A stretch of 20,788 bases of DNA, taken from IMG/VR virus record IMGVR_UViG_3300047557_002184, positions 1 through 20,788 of that record, one strand, 5' to 3'. The notes under the pieces are model-generated. The model ran no database searches. It was not told the DNA's origin and saw nothing but the letters and a program-made list of their open reading frames with translations. This document shows positions 4,249 through 12,250 of the stretch, one piece after another. Source of the DNA: a virus. A program made the translations under genes and the position numbers. The first letter of the stretch is position 1. Every line of letters begins with the position of its first letter.

Positions 4249-7082
4249 TTAGCCTCCAATGCAGCCAGTCGTGCTTCAAATGCGGCGTTCTGTTCTTCTA
4301 AGGTCTCAATCCGAGCCATTGCTTCTTGCAAAGATTTAATAGCTAGCCAATACATTGGTTGTTCACGGATACCAAAATACTCAGGCGTGGCTTCTTTAGC
4401 CTCAACAGCAGGCTCAACCACATTGCCTTCTTCATCCAGTACAGCTTCTTTGGCCTCTACAGCTTCTTTGGCTTCTTGTGTCACTACAACCAACTCAGGA
4501 ACGATTGGTTGAACCTGTTGTGCAATTACACCATAGAGAAGCGGATCTCCGTCATTGCAGTCTTTGTATCGGAAATTAACAACCTCAATCTGTTTGATTT
4601 TGTTCCAAGTAGAATCAAGTGGAAAAATATCTTTTTTCAGCCGTCTGTCAGATGCAAGGTTGACATTGTTTGCAGAGTAGTTTGAAAGACCACCATTTGA
4701 AAGAATAGATGCCCTTCTAGTGACACCGTTATCATCGCAAGCTAAAAAATAATTTGTTCCATTATTAGGGGCAGCGCCACTAAAGTGTAAATATAAAGCG
4801 TAAGGGCTTGCACTGCTGTTTACAATATATGTTGAATTAACATCTGATTGATTATTTGTTAATTCATGGTACGTACTAGTAGCACCATAGTAACTTCCCG
4901 TGTTACTCGCCTTAAAGTAACCACCGGCTGTAAAGCGGCCACGTTCGGTTCCACCGTTCAAAAAAAGCTGCGCTCCCGAACCGTTGTTTTGAAAATAAAC
5001 GGTTTGTGTTGAGCCTACTTGATATATGTTAAAGTCCGTAGAAGTAGAATCTTTTCCAATTCGTATTCCACTGCCGTTTGTTCCAAACAATTGAAGCGTT
5101 GTATATCCAGTTCCAACCGGAGTTATTGTGGTTGCGCCAATCCCCACATTACCGCTGGAATCGATACGCATACGTTCTGAACCACCAGAGTTACTTCTAA
5201 AGATATGGTTAGTGGCATCATAAATGTTATTGCCAGCAGCAGAAAAATCTACAAATAAAGAACCACCTCCAGCACCTACAACGCCTAGTTTTGCAGAAGG
5301 GCTTGTAGTACCGATACCAACATCCCCGCCGGAGGTGATACGCATACGCTCGGTGAAACTAAAATTATTTCCTGCTGTACCTGATGCGGCTCCATACCAA
5401 ATATGATTTCCACTACTTTGTTCATAGTTTGTAGCAAAATCAGTAGCAATATATCTAGTTTGACTACCGCTATCTAAATACCAATTTGAGCCAAGCCCTA
5501 ATAAACTTGTTGCTGATGTTCCTGCAGTAAAAACTCCTGTTGCGCCTAGTTGTAGTGTTTTATTTTGAGTTCTCCAAGCACTCGGCGTAACTCCAATCCC
5601 AACATTACCACTGGAGTCGATACGCATACGCTCGGTGCCATCTGTTCCAAAAAGTAACGGGTCTGCGGTTTCAACATAGATATTTCCTGAATTTGCGCCT
5701 TGGTATATCCGCATAACACCAGATGTTCCATCAGATGTTTCTAAACGAATTAAACCGCCATTTGATGTGTTGCCTCCTGTAATCTGCAAAACTTTATATG
5801 CACCTACTGCGGTAGGCGAAGCCGTACCAATCCCAACATTACCGCTGGAGTCGATAAACATACGATAGGCTGACGCAGATAAATCATAAATACCAAAAGC
5901 ATTTACACCGCCAGCACCACCAATAAGTTCAAATTTGCTAGATACTCCGGTATCTTGAAGCGTAAGACCTGCCGCTCCGCTAGATGTGCTAATAGTTAAG
6001 TTTCTGTTTACTGCTGTTTGAGGTGAAGTCGTACCAATCCCAACATTACCACTGGAGTTGATACGCATCCGTTCTGACGAAACATTAACAAATCTGAGGT
6101 TATCGTTACCACCCCAAACTATTGCGTTGCCGTTGGTGGAATCTGCTTGTATGCCAACACCGCTTGACCCCCCAGTAGCATCAACACGAAGCTGTTGAGT
6201 TGAGTTTGTTCCAACGACATGAAGCCTGTTTGCAGGACTACTAGTACCAATCCCCACATTACCACTGGAGTCAATCCTCATCGCCTCTACGCCACCTTCT
6301 GCAAAGGCAATAGTGTCTGCGGCAGGGAAGAAGATACCTGTGTTGGTGTCGCCTGATGTGGTGATTGAGGGAGTGCCTACAGCTCCGGCATTAAATACAG
6401 CCCCGCCCGTTCCATTTGGGGAAATTACAATGTTGCCGTTCGTACCATCTTCAATCGTGATGGTTCCGGAGTTTGTTCCTGCATTGGTATTAAGAATCAG
6501 GTCGCCTGTCCCGTTAGTCGTCAGGGTAGCGTTAGCATTAGAGTCACCAATCCGAACCGTATCTGCATCGAGCTGAACGTCACCCGTTCCATTAGGGGCA
6601 ACAACCACATTCCCGTTTGTGTCGGTAGAGGAAAGGGTATTTCCGTCTAGTCTCAGATTATCGACATTTAACAGGGTAGAAATAGTGACCGCACCCGTTG
6701 AGTTAGCGATCGCCATAGCGGCCGTTCCGTCATTGGCCTTGTAGTTCGTCACCTGAACATTGGTTGCCGTCAGGGTCGTAACCCCAGCAATATCTCCCGT
6801 GGTGTCTGCGATCGTCACTACGGAGTTTTGAACCAGCTTTCCTGTGGTCCCGTCGAATCTGACGATAGCGTTATCTGTGCTCGATGCCGGGCCGACCACA
6901 TCTCCTGAGGCGCCAGCCTTTGAGGCGATAAGCTGAACTACCCCGCCGTTATCCTTGTAATAAAGCTTGCCATCTGTGATGTTGATAGCCAGTTCACCAC
7001 TGACAAGGTTTCCGGCCGCAGGTGCGGTAGCAGCCGTGGTGGAATAGTAAAGAGAGATTGGTGTAAATCCGACAGCAGCCAT
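4245..7082 (-). CDS. Tail fiber/spike protein with C-terminal S74 intramolecular chaperone
   Basis: 945 residues, start ATG 7082 in a TAATG overlap with the previous fiber gene. The N-terminus (MAAVGFTPISLYYSTTAATA, then SGELAINITDGKLYYKDNGG) is a common start of phage fiber proteins. About residues 100-265 are Asn/Gly/Thr-rich beta repeats with NGTGDV, NGTGDL and NGTGGA. Residues about 265-650 hold six copies of an ERMRIDSSGNVGIG-type repeat. The last 135 residues start with SDRRLKKDI; Ser811 and the Lys of RLK fit the Ser-Lys dyad of the S74 (endosialidase-type) chaperone, which trimerises the fiber and cuts itself off just before that Ser. That would leave about 810 mature residues. The chaperone ends in a coiled coil (LEEQNAAFEARLAALEAK). 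Probably the host-receptor-binding or side fiber. Confidence 0.92.
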   Translation of the reverse strand: MAAVGFTPISLYYSTTAATAPAAGNLVSGELAINITDGKLYYKDNGGVVQLIASKAGASGDVVGPASSTDNAIVRFDGTTGKLVQNSVVTIADTTGDIAGVTTLTATNVQVTNYKANDGTAAMAIANSTGAVTISTLLNVDNLRLDGNTLSSTDTNGNVVVAPNGTGDVQLDADTVRIGDSNANATLTTNGTGDLILNTNAGTNSGTITIEDGTNGNIVISPNGTGGAVFNAGAVGTPSITTSGDTNTGIFFPAADTIAFAEGGVEAMRIDSSGNVGIGTSSPANRLHVVGTNSTQQLRVDATGGSSGVGIQADSTNGNAIVWGGNDNLRFVNVSSERMRINSSGNVGIGTTSPQTAVNRNLTISTSSGAAGLTLQDTGVSSKFELIGGAGGVNAFGIYDLSASAYRMFIDSSGNVGIGTASPTAVGAYKVLQITGGNTSNGGLIRLETSDGTSGVMRIYQGANSGNIYVETADPLLFGTDGTERMRIDSSGNVGIGVTPSAWRTQNKTLQLGATGVFTAGTSATSLLGLGSNWYLDSGSQTRYIATDFATNYEQSSGNHIWYGAASGTAGNNFSFTERMRITSGGDVGIGTTSPSAKLGVVGAGGGSLFVDFSAAGNNIYDATNHIFRSNSGGSERMRIDSSGNVGIGATTITPVGTGYTTLQLFGTNGSGIRIGKDSTSTDFNIYQVGSTQTVYFQNNGSGAQLFLNGGTERGRFTAGGYFKASNTGSYYGATSTYHELTNNQSDVNSTYIVNSSASPYALYLHFSGAAPNNGTNYFLACDDNGVTRRASILSNGGLSNYSANNVNLASDRRLKKDIFPLDSTWNKIKQIEVVNFRYKDCNDGDPLLYGVIAQQVQPIVPELVVVTQEAKEAVEAKEAVLDEEGNVVEPAVEAKEATPEYFGIREQPMYWLAIKSLQEAMARIETLEEQNAAFEARLAALEAK
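5136..6281 (-). repeat. Six in-gene DNA repeats encoding RMRIDSSGNVGIG motifs
   Basis: Within the S74 fiber gene a unit of roughly 40 bases recurs six times, at about 5137, 5310, 5592, 5826, 6031 and 6246 (left edges on the plus strand). Each encodes variants of E-R-M-R-I-D-S-S-G-N-V-G-I-G. The copies are nearly identical at DNA level (plus-strand core like CCAATCCCAACATTACC) while the spacers between them differ in length and sequence. The unit is a known recurrent motif of fibers that precede S74 domains. The high DNA identity makes the copies likely crossover points for domain swapping; that last point is inference. Confidence 0.85.
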
Positions 7083-9898
7083 TAGAAGGTACCTCCAAAG
7101 ATTCCGGTCGTGGCCACCATTGTGCCAGCCGTTAAAGTGTTGCTATTAGGGTTATAAGTAAGATCTGTATCAACTTCCACCGCTTGGTTCCCGGTTGTTG
7201 CGTCAACGAAAGCTGGATAAAAAGTTGCATTTACTGAAGTTGCTGCAACTGCTACGTTATTAGCGTTTGTAGCCGTACCTACGGTCACCGTTGTTGGATC
7301 GGTCCACTGAGGTGCCGTGCCGCTCGATGTCATTATGTAAGTCGATGCACCGATGGCTAGCTTGGTAAACGCCGTGCTGGAGGCGTAATAAATCGTGTCT
7401 CCGGCCGTGTAAGAAGTAAGCCCCGTACCCCCTAGGGTCGTGATTACAGGAGAGGTCAGACTAAAGGTCGTTCCGGTAAGGGTTAAACCCGTACCCGCGG
7501 CATAAACCTGAGAGGATGAAAACTGCGTAAAGGTTAGATTCGTCGTTCCGATAATCAGGGGGTTATTGGTCGTTAATACATACGACTCACCCGCCCCGGT
7601 TAAACCCTCTTGGACGAAGAAATAATCGCCCTGTCCTAAACCTGTAGTGCTGTCCGGGCGATACCGATCCGTATCAGTCGATCGAGTCAGCACCCAAGGC
7701 GTACCACCCGGGTCCGGGGTTCCAACTGTAGTGACCGTATAAACCCCGTTTTCAAAGGCGTTAGCCTGGTTGTAAACCAAGACCCGGTTAGTAGCTGAGA
7801 GGGTTACACCATCAATTTGAATGGCCGCATTCGCCCCGGCGTTGGTTAGGGTTGCCCCCACCCCGGCGTTGACCGTTCCGGTAATCGTCAGACCCGTGCC
7901 GTTGGTTAAGGTCGTGATCTCCGGGCCGTTATAAGACAGCGACAGGGTTACCTGATTAGCCGCCGGAACTGAATAAACATAGTAAGCAGTACCGGAAGTA
8001 ATCCCATTCGCAGTGACTGAGAAGACAATCTGATCATTGACCGATAGGCTCGGCGAGGTTGAGAAGGTCAGGGTCTTATTTCCGGTGATATCGGTGACCG
8101 TGACCGCGGTTCCACCTGGGGTATAGGTGGCAGTCAGAGCGGTCGGGGTCTCCACCCGCACCGGGGTGTGGATATCGATCCCGGTTGAGACCTGATCGTC
8201 CACATACTGCTTTGTGGCCAACTGAAGAGCCGCCGACGGGGGTTGGGTAACCGTGACCGAGGTTAGCCCCGCTAAAGTTGAGGCGGTCGCTCCCAGGTTG
8301 ATTCCGGTGGTCCCGATCGTGATTGAGCTATTTTGCAGTGCCGCATTCGGGATGCTTGAGAAGTTCGTTCCCGTCAGAGTCGGAGCGGTCGAATAAGAGG
8401 GCGTCAGGCCCCCTACAAGGACGCCAGAGGCCTGTGCTAGGAAGGTCGTAGTTCCCGATCCGGTTTGGTAAGGAATCGATCCTGCAGCCCCTCCAGCGAG
8501 GTTTGTAGCCGTCCCAACTGCAAGAGTGGCCGGATCTGTCCACTGCGGAGCTGTAGCCCCTGCGGTAACGAAATATCCCAGGGTGCCCAAGGACAGCATA
8601 GCGGTCGAAGACGGTCCGTTTTGGTAAACAATCGACCCTTGAGCTCCGCCGGCGACATTGGTTGAGGTTGTTGCGGTCGCGGCGTTACCTGAGATGCTGA
8701 TATTCCAAGTGCCGGTAGCGTTCGTTCCTGAGGTACTCGGCGCCCCGATGGTGTTGTAGCTCACCGTGCGAGCCACCGACCCGTCAAAAGTCGTGCCTGA
8801 AGCCGCTCCTGAACCGCTATTATTGAAGGTTATGGCATTCGGTGTGGCCGCAGTAATCGTTCCCGAGGCCCCTAAAGCGACCGTCACCCCGTTATAGGTA
8901 ACTGAGCTGTTTTGCAGGGCTGAGTTGGGCAGATTCCCGATATTCGTTGCCGCCAGAGCTGAAAGTCGGCCATAGGCATCAACGGTAGCCGTCAGGGTTT
9001 GACTTTGGGACCCGTAGGAACCCGCTACAGCCCCTGTCGTTGTTAGTTGAGGGGTGACTGCCACCCACCCGTTAAAGGGGTCGTCTACGACCGTTAGGTC
9101 AATATTTGAGCTATCGATGAAGTTCAGGCCATCGCCTGAGGCCACAATCGATCCGTTATGGTAAAAATCGACCGTTCCGGAGGAAGTGGACAGATCCACC
9201 CAGCCGTTTTGGTAGACCTCATATTGGGCGGTGTCGGAATTAAACCGGATCTGACCGTTTGTGCCACCAGGCCGTTGGGCAGAGGTTCCAATTGGAACCG
9301 TCATCGCTCCCGTACCTGGAATCGACGGATCTGAGGTGATCGAAATCGTAGGATTGGCCGGGCCGGTCCCGTTTGCAACCGTGATTTGGTTGGCCGTGCC
9401 TAAAATCTCAACCGCGGTGTAAGAAGTGCCCCCGGAAATGCCGACAATTCCAGTCCCGGACAGGTTTGCAATGCTTTGAGCAAGCCCTGATAGCCCGATC
9501 GTCGGGTTTCCTGAGACTCCGTTGCCGTTTGTGACCGTTAAACCAGCTCCCGAGGCGGTAATCGTGCGGCCGGCGACTGTCGTCCCGCTTGTTTTAGCGA
9601 TGATTCCGTTATTGGAGGCCTCCAAAGACCCTGAGGCGCCGTTTAAAACGATCTGCAGGGTGGATAAAGCACCCCCATCGACCAAGGTGATACCCGTAGA
9701 TCCGGACAACGCCCTTGAATTCGGCAGTGTGGGCTCCTGATTAAGGGTCAAAAAGGTCTGTAACTGACTCGGAGAGGCCGCAATCGCCCCCGTCGTGGTC
9801 TGTACGGTCTTACCGTTTTGGACGATAGGCACCGACTCCGTGCCCGTAATTGGGCCGGCGGCGGGTAATTGGGTAATCGTGACTTGGGCTGAAGGCAT
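7082..9898 (-). CDS. Large fiber-like virion protein with repetitive Ala/Gly/Thr-rich beta structure
   Basis: 938 residues, ATG 9898 in a TAATG overlap with the zinc-ribbon gene. The N-terminal module TITQLPAAGPITGTESVPIV (residues 7-26) followed by QNGKTVQTTTGAI matches the start of the jelly-roll protein at 12251-12832 and looks like a virion-anchoring segment. The rest is low in charge and rich in Thr, Gly, Ala and Ser, with fiber repeats: TGTWNISISGNAATAT, two NSALQNSS/NAALQNSS units, and two APQWTDP-type units about 410 residues apart (DNA near 8531-8563 and 7295-7320). A TKQYVDDQV segment near residue 561 is typical of fiber shafts. An apparent folded domain lies around 700-785 (VLVYNQANAFENGVYTVTTV, GQGDYFFVQEG). 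No S74 or other C-terminal chaperone is present here; that sits only on the next gene. Role: fiber or baseplate-associated spike; exact part unknown. Confidence 0.82.
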   Translation of the reverse strand: MPSAQVTITQLPAAGPITGTESVPIVQNGKTVQTTTGAIAASPSQLQTFLTLNQEPTLPNSRALSGSTGITLVDGGALSTLQIVLNGASGSLEASNNGIIAKTSGTTVAGRTITASGAGLTVTNGNGVSGNPTIGLSGLAQSIANLSGTGIVGISGGTSYTAVEILGTANQITVANGTGPANPTISITSDPSIPGTGAMTVPIGTSAQRPGGTNGQIRFNSDTAQYEVYQNGWVDLSTSSGTVDFYHNGSIVASGDGLNFIDSSNIDLTVVDDPFNGWVAVTPQLTTTGAVAGSYGSQSQTLTATVDAYGRLSALAATNIGNLPNSALQNSSVTYNGVTVALGASGTITAATPNAITFNNSGSGAASGTTFDGSVARTVSYNTIGAPSTSGTNATGTWNISISGNAATATTSTNVAGGAQGSIVYQNGPSSTAMLSLGTLGYFVTAGATAPQWTDPATLAVGTATNLAGGAAGSIPYQTGSGTTTFLAQASGVLVGGLTPSYSTAPTLTGTNFSSIPNAALQNSSITIGTTGINLGATASTLAGLTSVTVTQPPSAALQLATKQYVDDQVSTGIDIHTPVRVETPTALTATYTPGGTAVTVTDITGNKTLTFSTSPSLSVNDQIVFSVTANGITSGTAYYVYSVPAANQVTLSLSYNGPEITTLTNGTGLTITGTVNAGVGATLTNAGANAAIQIDGVTLSATNRVLVYNQANAFENGVYTVTTVGTPDPGGTPWVLTRSTDTDRYRPDSTTGLGQGDYFFVQEGLTGAGESYVLTTNNPLIIGTTNLTFTQFSSSQVYAAGTGLTLTGTTFSLTSPVITTLGGTGLTSYTAGDTIYYASSTAFTKLAIGASTYIMTSSGTAPQWTDPTTVTVGTATNANNVAVAATSVNATFYPAFVDATTGNQAVEVDTDLTYNPNSNTLTAGTMVATTGIFGGTF

Positions 9899-10239
9899 TA
9901 TTCGCTCGGACTTATGACATCAAGGTTTCCATTGGACTCCGGATCGTCATTGTTGGTCTGTGTGGAGATTAAAAACTCCCCATAACCGCCCGTCTGAAGG
10001 GCAGGCTGCACATTGGCAACGCTTACATCCGGTCTCGGGAAGCGAAGGTTGATCCTTTCGGTCTTCCTTGCAGGCAATCTATACGGGTCAAACTCATCTC
10101 GGCAACCCTCATCGCAGACTCGCAGGCCTGGGAAATTAGGATCTGGACTTAAATCCACATAAGCCCGCTTCATCTTGCACCGATCGCATATCGCAATCGC
10201 TACAGAAGTTAAGCCGCGGGTATCTAAAAAGCGGGGCAT
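9898..10239 (-). CDS. Small zinc-ribbon protein next to the head-tail adaptor
   Basis: 113 residues. Four cysteines form a likely metal site: Cys18 and Cys21 in AICDRCKMKR, Cys42 and Cys46 in RVCDEGCRDEFDP. A conserved-looking segment follows, DPYRLPARKTERINLRFPRP (51-70), then a polar tail. I recognise the layout (CDRC...GLRVC...C...DPYRLP) from phages with similar adaptor genes, where it is unannotated. The start overlaps the adaptor stop (TAATG) and its stop overlaps the fiber start (TAATG), so all three are probably made in fixed proportion. A role in connector or fiber attachment is inferred from this context; DNA or RNA binding is the alternative for a zinc ribbon. Confidence 0.68.
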   Translation of the reverse strand: MPRFLDTRGLTSVAIAICDRCKMKRAYVDLSPDPNFPGLRVCDEGCRDEFDPYRLPARKTERINLRFPRPDVSVANVQPALQTGGYGEFLISTQTNNDDPESNGNLDVISPSE

Positions 10240-11312
10240 TATCTTGTGTAAACCGAGATATTCGGCGCATAGTAAATCGGGCTCTTGTCCCGCTCTTCCT
10301 GCTCCGCTTCGTAAATATATCGATCGGCCATCTTCTCAAGGTAGCCAATCCGATCAGGGGCAACATTCGGCATCTCAAGAGCCATCCGGTGGGCCAACAT
10401 AAAGACAGTGGCCTCATACCATCTTTGGGGAACTTCCAGCTCATCGGTCAGAGCTCCGACATCCATGATCTGCCGGGAATACCAAACCGTCATCTGAATA
10501 AACGGGTCATTCGGCACCGGCCATAGGTACATTGTCGGCTGCGGAATGGTGCGGTCAAACCAAAACTGATACGGCTGATTAGCAGTAAAGTTTTGATTCG
10601 GAAGGTTGGTGTAGTCGTCCCGGTTTAGGCGGGCCATCTGAATCAGGCGGGCGTTATTCCCTACGAACCACTCCCGAAGAGCGAGAGTCGTGCCGTTATA
10701 TGCCCTGATTCTGTAGTACTCAACATTCTGCCCGGGGTCCACATCTGTCCAAACCCACTGATTGTCTTCAACTGCTACTTGCCCCAGGTCCTCAAGCGTG
10801 TTCCAGGTAGAGCCGTCAGTCGAATACTCCAAAATGATAGACCATAGAGCACTACCACCGCCTGCAATATAAGGCAGGAAGCCAATGGAGCCAGCATAAA
10901 TCGGGTTGTCAGTTCCGTAAAAGACGGAGATGTTTCCGTTGGGGGCTGATTGTTGACAATAAGTGTCAATATCGGAGTCTGCGACATTTGCGACAACACC
11001 TCCTGCACTTGATGAGTAATCACCCACGGGGCGGCTCATAGTCCTGTAAAGCACATTCAGCACATCGATGCAGCCCAAGGGCATGGTGTAGATGTACTGA
11101 TTAGCCTTCAGACCGAAAACCTTTTTATTGATCGCCCAGTAGTTGATGCCTTTATTAGCTAAGGCAGACAGGGCAAAAAACAACGACTCGCGGGCAGAGA
11201 CAATCTGCTCCGAGGTCAGCTCTTCAGCAAGCTTGCCGCACCTGCGAGCTCCGTGATCGATCATCGTCTGAACATTGATGACCGTAGTTCCGACGGTTCC
11301 TGAATAGGCCAT
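10239..11312 (-). CDS. Head-tail connector/adaptor (P22 gp4 / T7 gp11-like) with an inserted beta-sandwich-like domain
   Basis: 357 residues. Residues 14-60 are helical (VQTMIDHGARRCGKLAEELT, ARESLFFALSALANKGINYW), leading to NQYIYTMPLGCIDVLNVLYR (71-90), a pattern of phage head-completion adaptors that dock under the portal. Residues 105-218 interrupt this fold with a Trp-rich, beta-rich domain (ALWSIILEYSTDGSTWNTLE, VEYYRIRAYNGTTLALREW) like discoidin or Ig-type sandwiches. The adaptor fold resumes with NRDDYTNLPNQNF, QPTMYLWPVPNDP and a C-terminal helix ending RYIYEAEQEERDKS. ATG 11312 is preceded by AGGGAG located in the loop of a seven-base-pair palindrome. The insert may be exposed on the virion; its ligand is unknown. 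Family call by pattern recognition. Confidence 0.75.
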   Translation of the reverse strand: MAYSGTVGTTVINVQTMIDHGARRCGKLAEELTSEQIVSARESLFFALSALANKGINYWAINKKVFGLKANQYIYTMPLGCIDVLNVLYRTMSRPVGDYSSSAGGVVANVADSDIDTYCQQSAPNGNISVFYGTDNPIYAGSIGFLPYIAGGGSALWSIILEYSTDGSTWNTLEDLGQVAVEDNQWVWTDVDPGQNVEYYRIRAYNGTTLALREWFVGNNARLIQMARLNRDDYTNLPNQNFTANQPYQFWFDRTIPQPTMYLWPVPNDPFIQMTVWYSRQIMDVGALTDELEVPQRWYEATVFMLAHRMALEMPNVAPDRIGYLEKMADRYIYEAEQEERDKSPIYYAPNISVYTR

Positions 11313-11336
11313 TTACCACTCCCTTGAATGTGGTAA
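11313..11336. promoter_or_regulatory. Perfect 7-bp inverted repeat holding the adaptor's ribosome binding site in its loop
   Basis: TTACCAC at 11313-11319 and GTGGTAA at 11330-11336 are perfect inverted repeats around a ten-base loop. On the minus strand the loop carries AAGGGAG, the Shine-Dalgarno of the adaptor gene, and the right stem base abuts its ATG. On the plus strand the element overlaps a TAATAT that could be a -10 box for the homing endonuclease gene. It could be an RNA hairpin presenting or masking the ribosome site, or a DNA operator; the sequence alone does not decide. Confidence 0.6.
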
Positions 11337-11339
11337 TAT
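11334..11339 (+). promoter_or_regulatory. Possible -10 box for the plus-strand homing endonuclease
   Basis: TAATAT ends seven bases before the ATG at 11347, so transcription from it would begin at or next to the start codon. The gene has no Shine-Dalgarno, so a leaderless message would fit. No good -35 box is seen 16-18 bases upstream, which keeps confidence low. Confidence 0.28.
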
Positions 11340-11346
11340 CATTGCT

Positions 11347-11841
11347 ATGGAACCAACACAAGAAACCATCAAATCGCTCCTTGAGTACAACCCTCTTTCT
11401 GGATTTTTAATTTGGAAAGATGGCAGGTCAAACATGGTTAAAGGCTCCAAAGCAGGATGCAAAAACAAAAGCGGTTATCTTGTTATAACCATCAATTCCA
11501 AAACCTACAGAATCCAACGAATAATTTGGATCTATATGTTTGGATTTATTCCTGATGGTTTTTACATTGATCATATCAACGGAAACAAAACTGACAATCG
11601 TTTAAGCAATCTTCGCTTGGCGACAAACAAACAAAACCAAGAAAACCGACCCGCGCCCTCAAATAACAGTTCAGGATATCGAGGTGTAACTTGGCACAAA
11701 TCCTATAAAAAATGGATGGCTCGGATTTGCCATAACAAAAAGCGTGAAACATTGGGGTTTTTTGATTCCCCAGAAGAGGCTTATAAGGCTTACAAAAAAG
11801 CCACAAAATCTTTGTATACACACGCTGACCGATTGCCATAA
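11347..11841 (+). CDS. HNH homing endonuclease with AP2 DNA-binding domain, antisense to all other genes
   Basis: 164 residues. The HNH core is YIDHINGNKTDNRLSNLRLA (73-92) with His76 and Asn82/Asn90 in expected places, preceded by RIQRIIWIYMFGFIPDG (55-71). Residues 109-156 form an AP2-type domain (GYRGVTWHKSYKKWMARI, then ETLGFFDSPEEAYKAY), which recognises DNA in this family of homing enzymes. The gene is the only plus-strand one. It starts 34 bases from the divergent adaptor start and ends one base before the convergent stop of the DUF6321-like gene. It is clearly AT-rich next to its neighbours. Both flanking genes look intact, so insertion was intergenic and did not destroy either. It has no ribosome binding site; see the TAATAT nearby. 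Confidence 0.93.
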   Translation: MEPTQETIKSLLEYNPLSGFLIWKDGRSNMVKGSKAGCKNKSGYLVITINSKTYRIQRIIWIYMFGFIPDGFYIDHINGNKTDNRLSNLRLATNKQNQENRPAPSNNSSGYRGVTWHKSYKKWMARICHNKKRETLGFFDSPEEAYKAYKKATKSLYTHADRLP

Positions 11842-11842
11842 A

Positions 11843-12250
11843 TCACCATCCCGGACACGCCCAACGCTTCATCGAAGCGCGGGCACGACTGCCGCGCTCA
11901 CTCTTTCTTGCAACAGGCCCCATTCGCGCACAAAACGAATCCCGCCTCGGTCCCCCCTGAGGTTGTGGTGCCTTGAGATTTGATCCGGTTTCCCGGTTAT
12001 ATTTAGCCCGGCCTTTAGCCGTAAGACCCGCCCCCTGAGATGCAGGAAGCTTTTCTCCACGGCCGACGGCTAGACTTACATCCCCGCCTTTTTTCATCTT
12101 ATTTGGCAGGTCTTTATAAGACTTCTTTCCAACATTTGATTCCGTGAACTCAGCGGCCACAGACGGCTTGATTCCAACTTTTTTAGCAAACTTTGGGTTG
12201 TACTCTGCCGCCTTCATGAGCCTGTACTGAGCTTTGGATTTAGCTGGCAT
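11843..12250 (-). CDS. Basic DUF6321-like protein
   Basis: 135 residues, strongly basic. Two parts are visible: residues 1-60 (MPAKSKAQYRLMKAAEYNPK, FAKKVGIKPSVAAEF, KSYKDLPNKMKKG), a motif also found alone in small phage proteins, and residues 75-135 (AGLTAKGRAKYNRETGSNLK, GGPRRDSFCARM, ASMKRWACPGW). The second part matches what I recall of DUF6321, seen in phages and large DNA viruses. Two cysteines lie in SFCARM and RWACPGW and might bind metal or crosslink. The protein seems to be complete at its C-terminus even though the homing gene ends one base away. Function unknown; a virion-packaged basic protein is one possibility. Confidence 0.75.
   Translation of the reverse strand: MPAKSKAQYRLMKAAEYNPKFAKKVGIKPSVAAEFTESNVGKKSYKDLPNKMKKGGDVSLAVGRGEKLPASQGAGLTAKGRAKYNRETGSNLKAPQPQGGPRRDSFCARMGPVARKSERGSRARASMKRWACPGW

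Noticed and set aside
5136-6281. Regularly repeated DNA units resembling a CRISPR array
   Set aside because: Units stay in one reading frame and encode the RMRIDSSGNVGIG motif; spacers are long, uneven and coding.
8328-8665. Several frames of 66-73 residues on both strands inside the 938-residue fiber gene
   Set aside because: Shadows of a repetitive, GC-biased coding sequence; no ribosome site or recognisable product.
4245-9898. Diversity-generating retroelement around the fibers
   Set aside because: No reverse transcriptase gene and no template/variable repeat pair with adenine-specific differences seen within the window.
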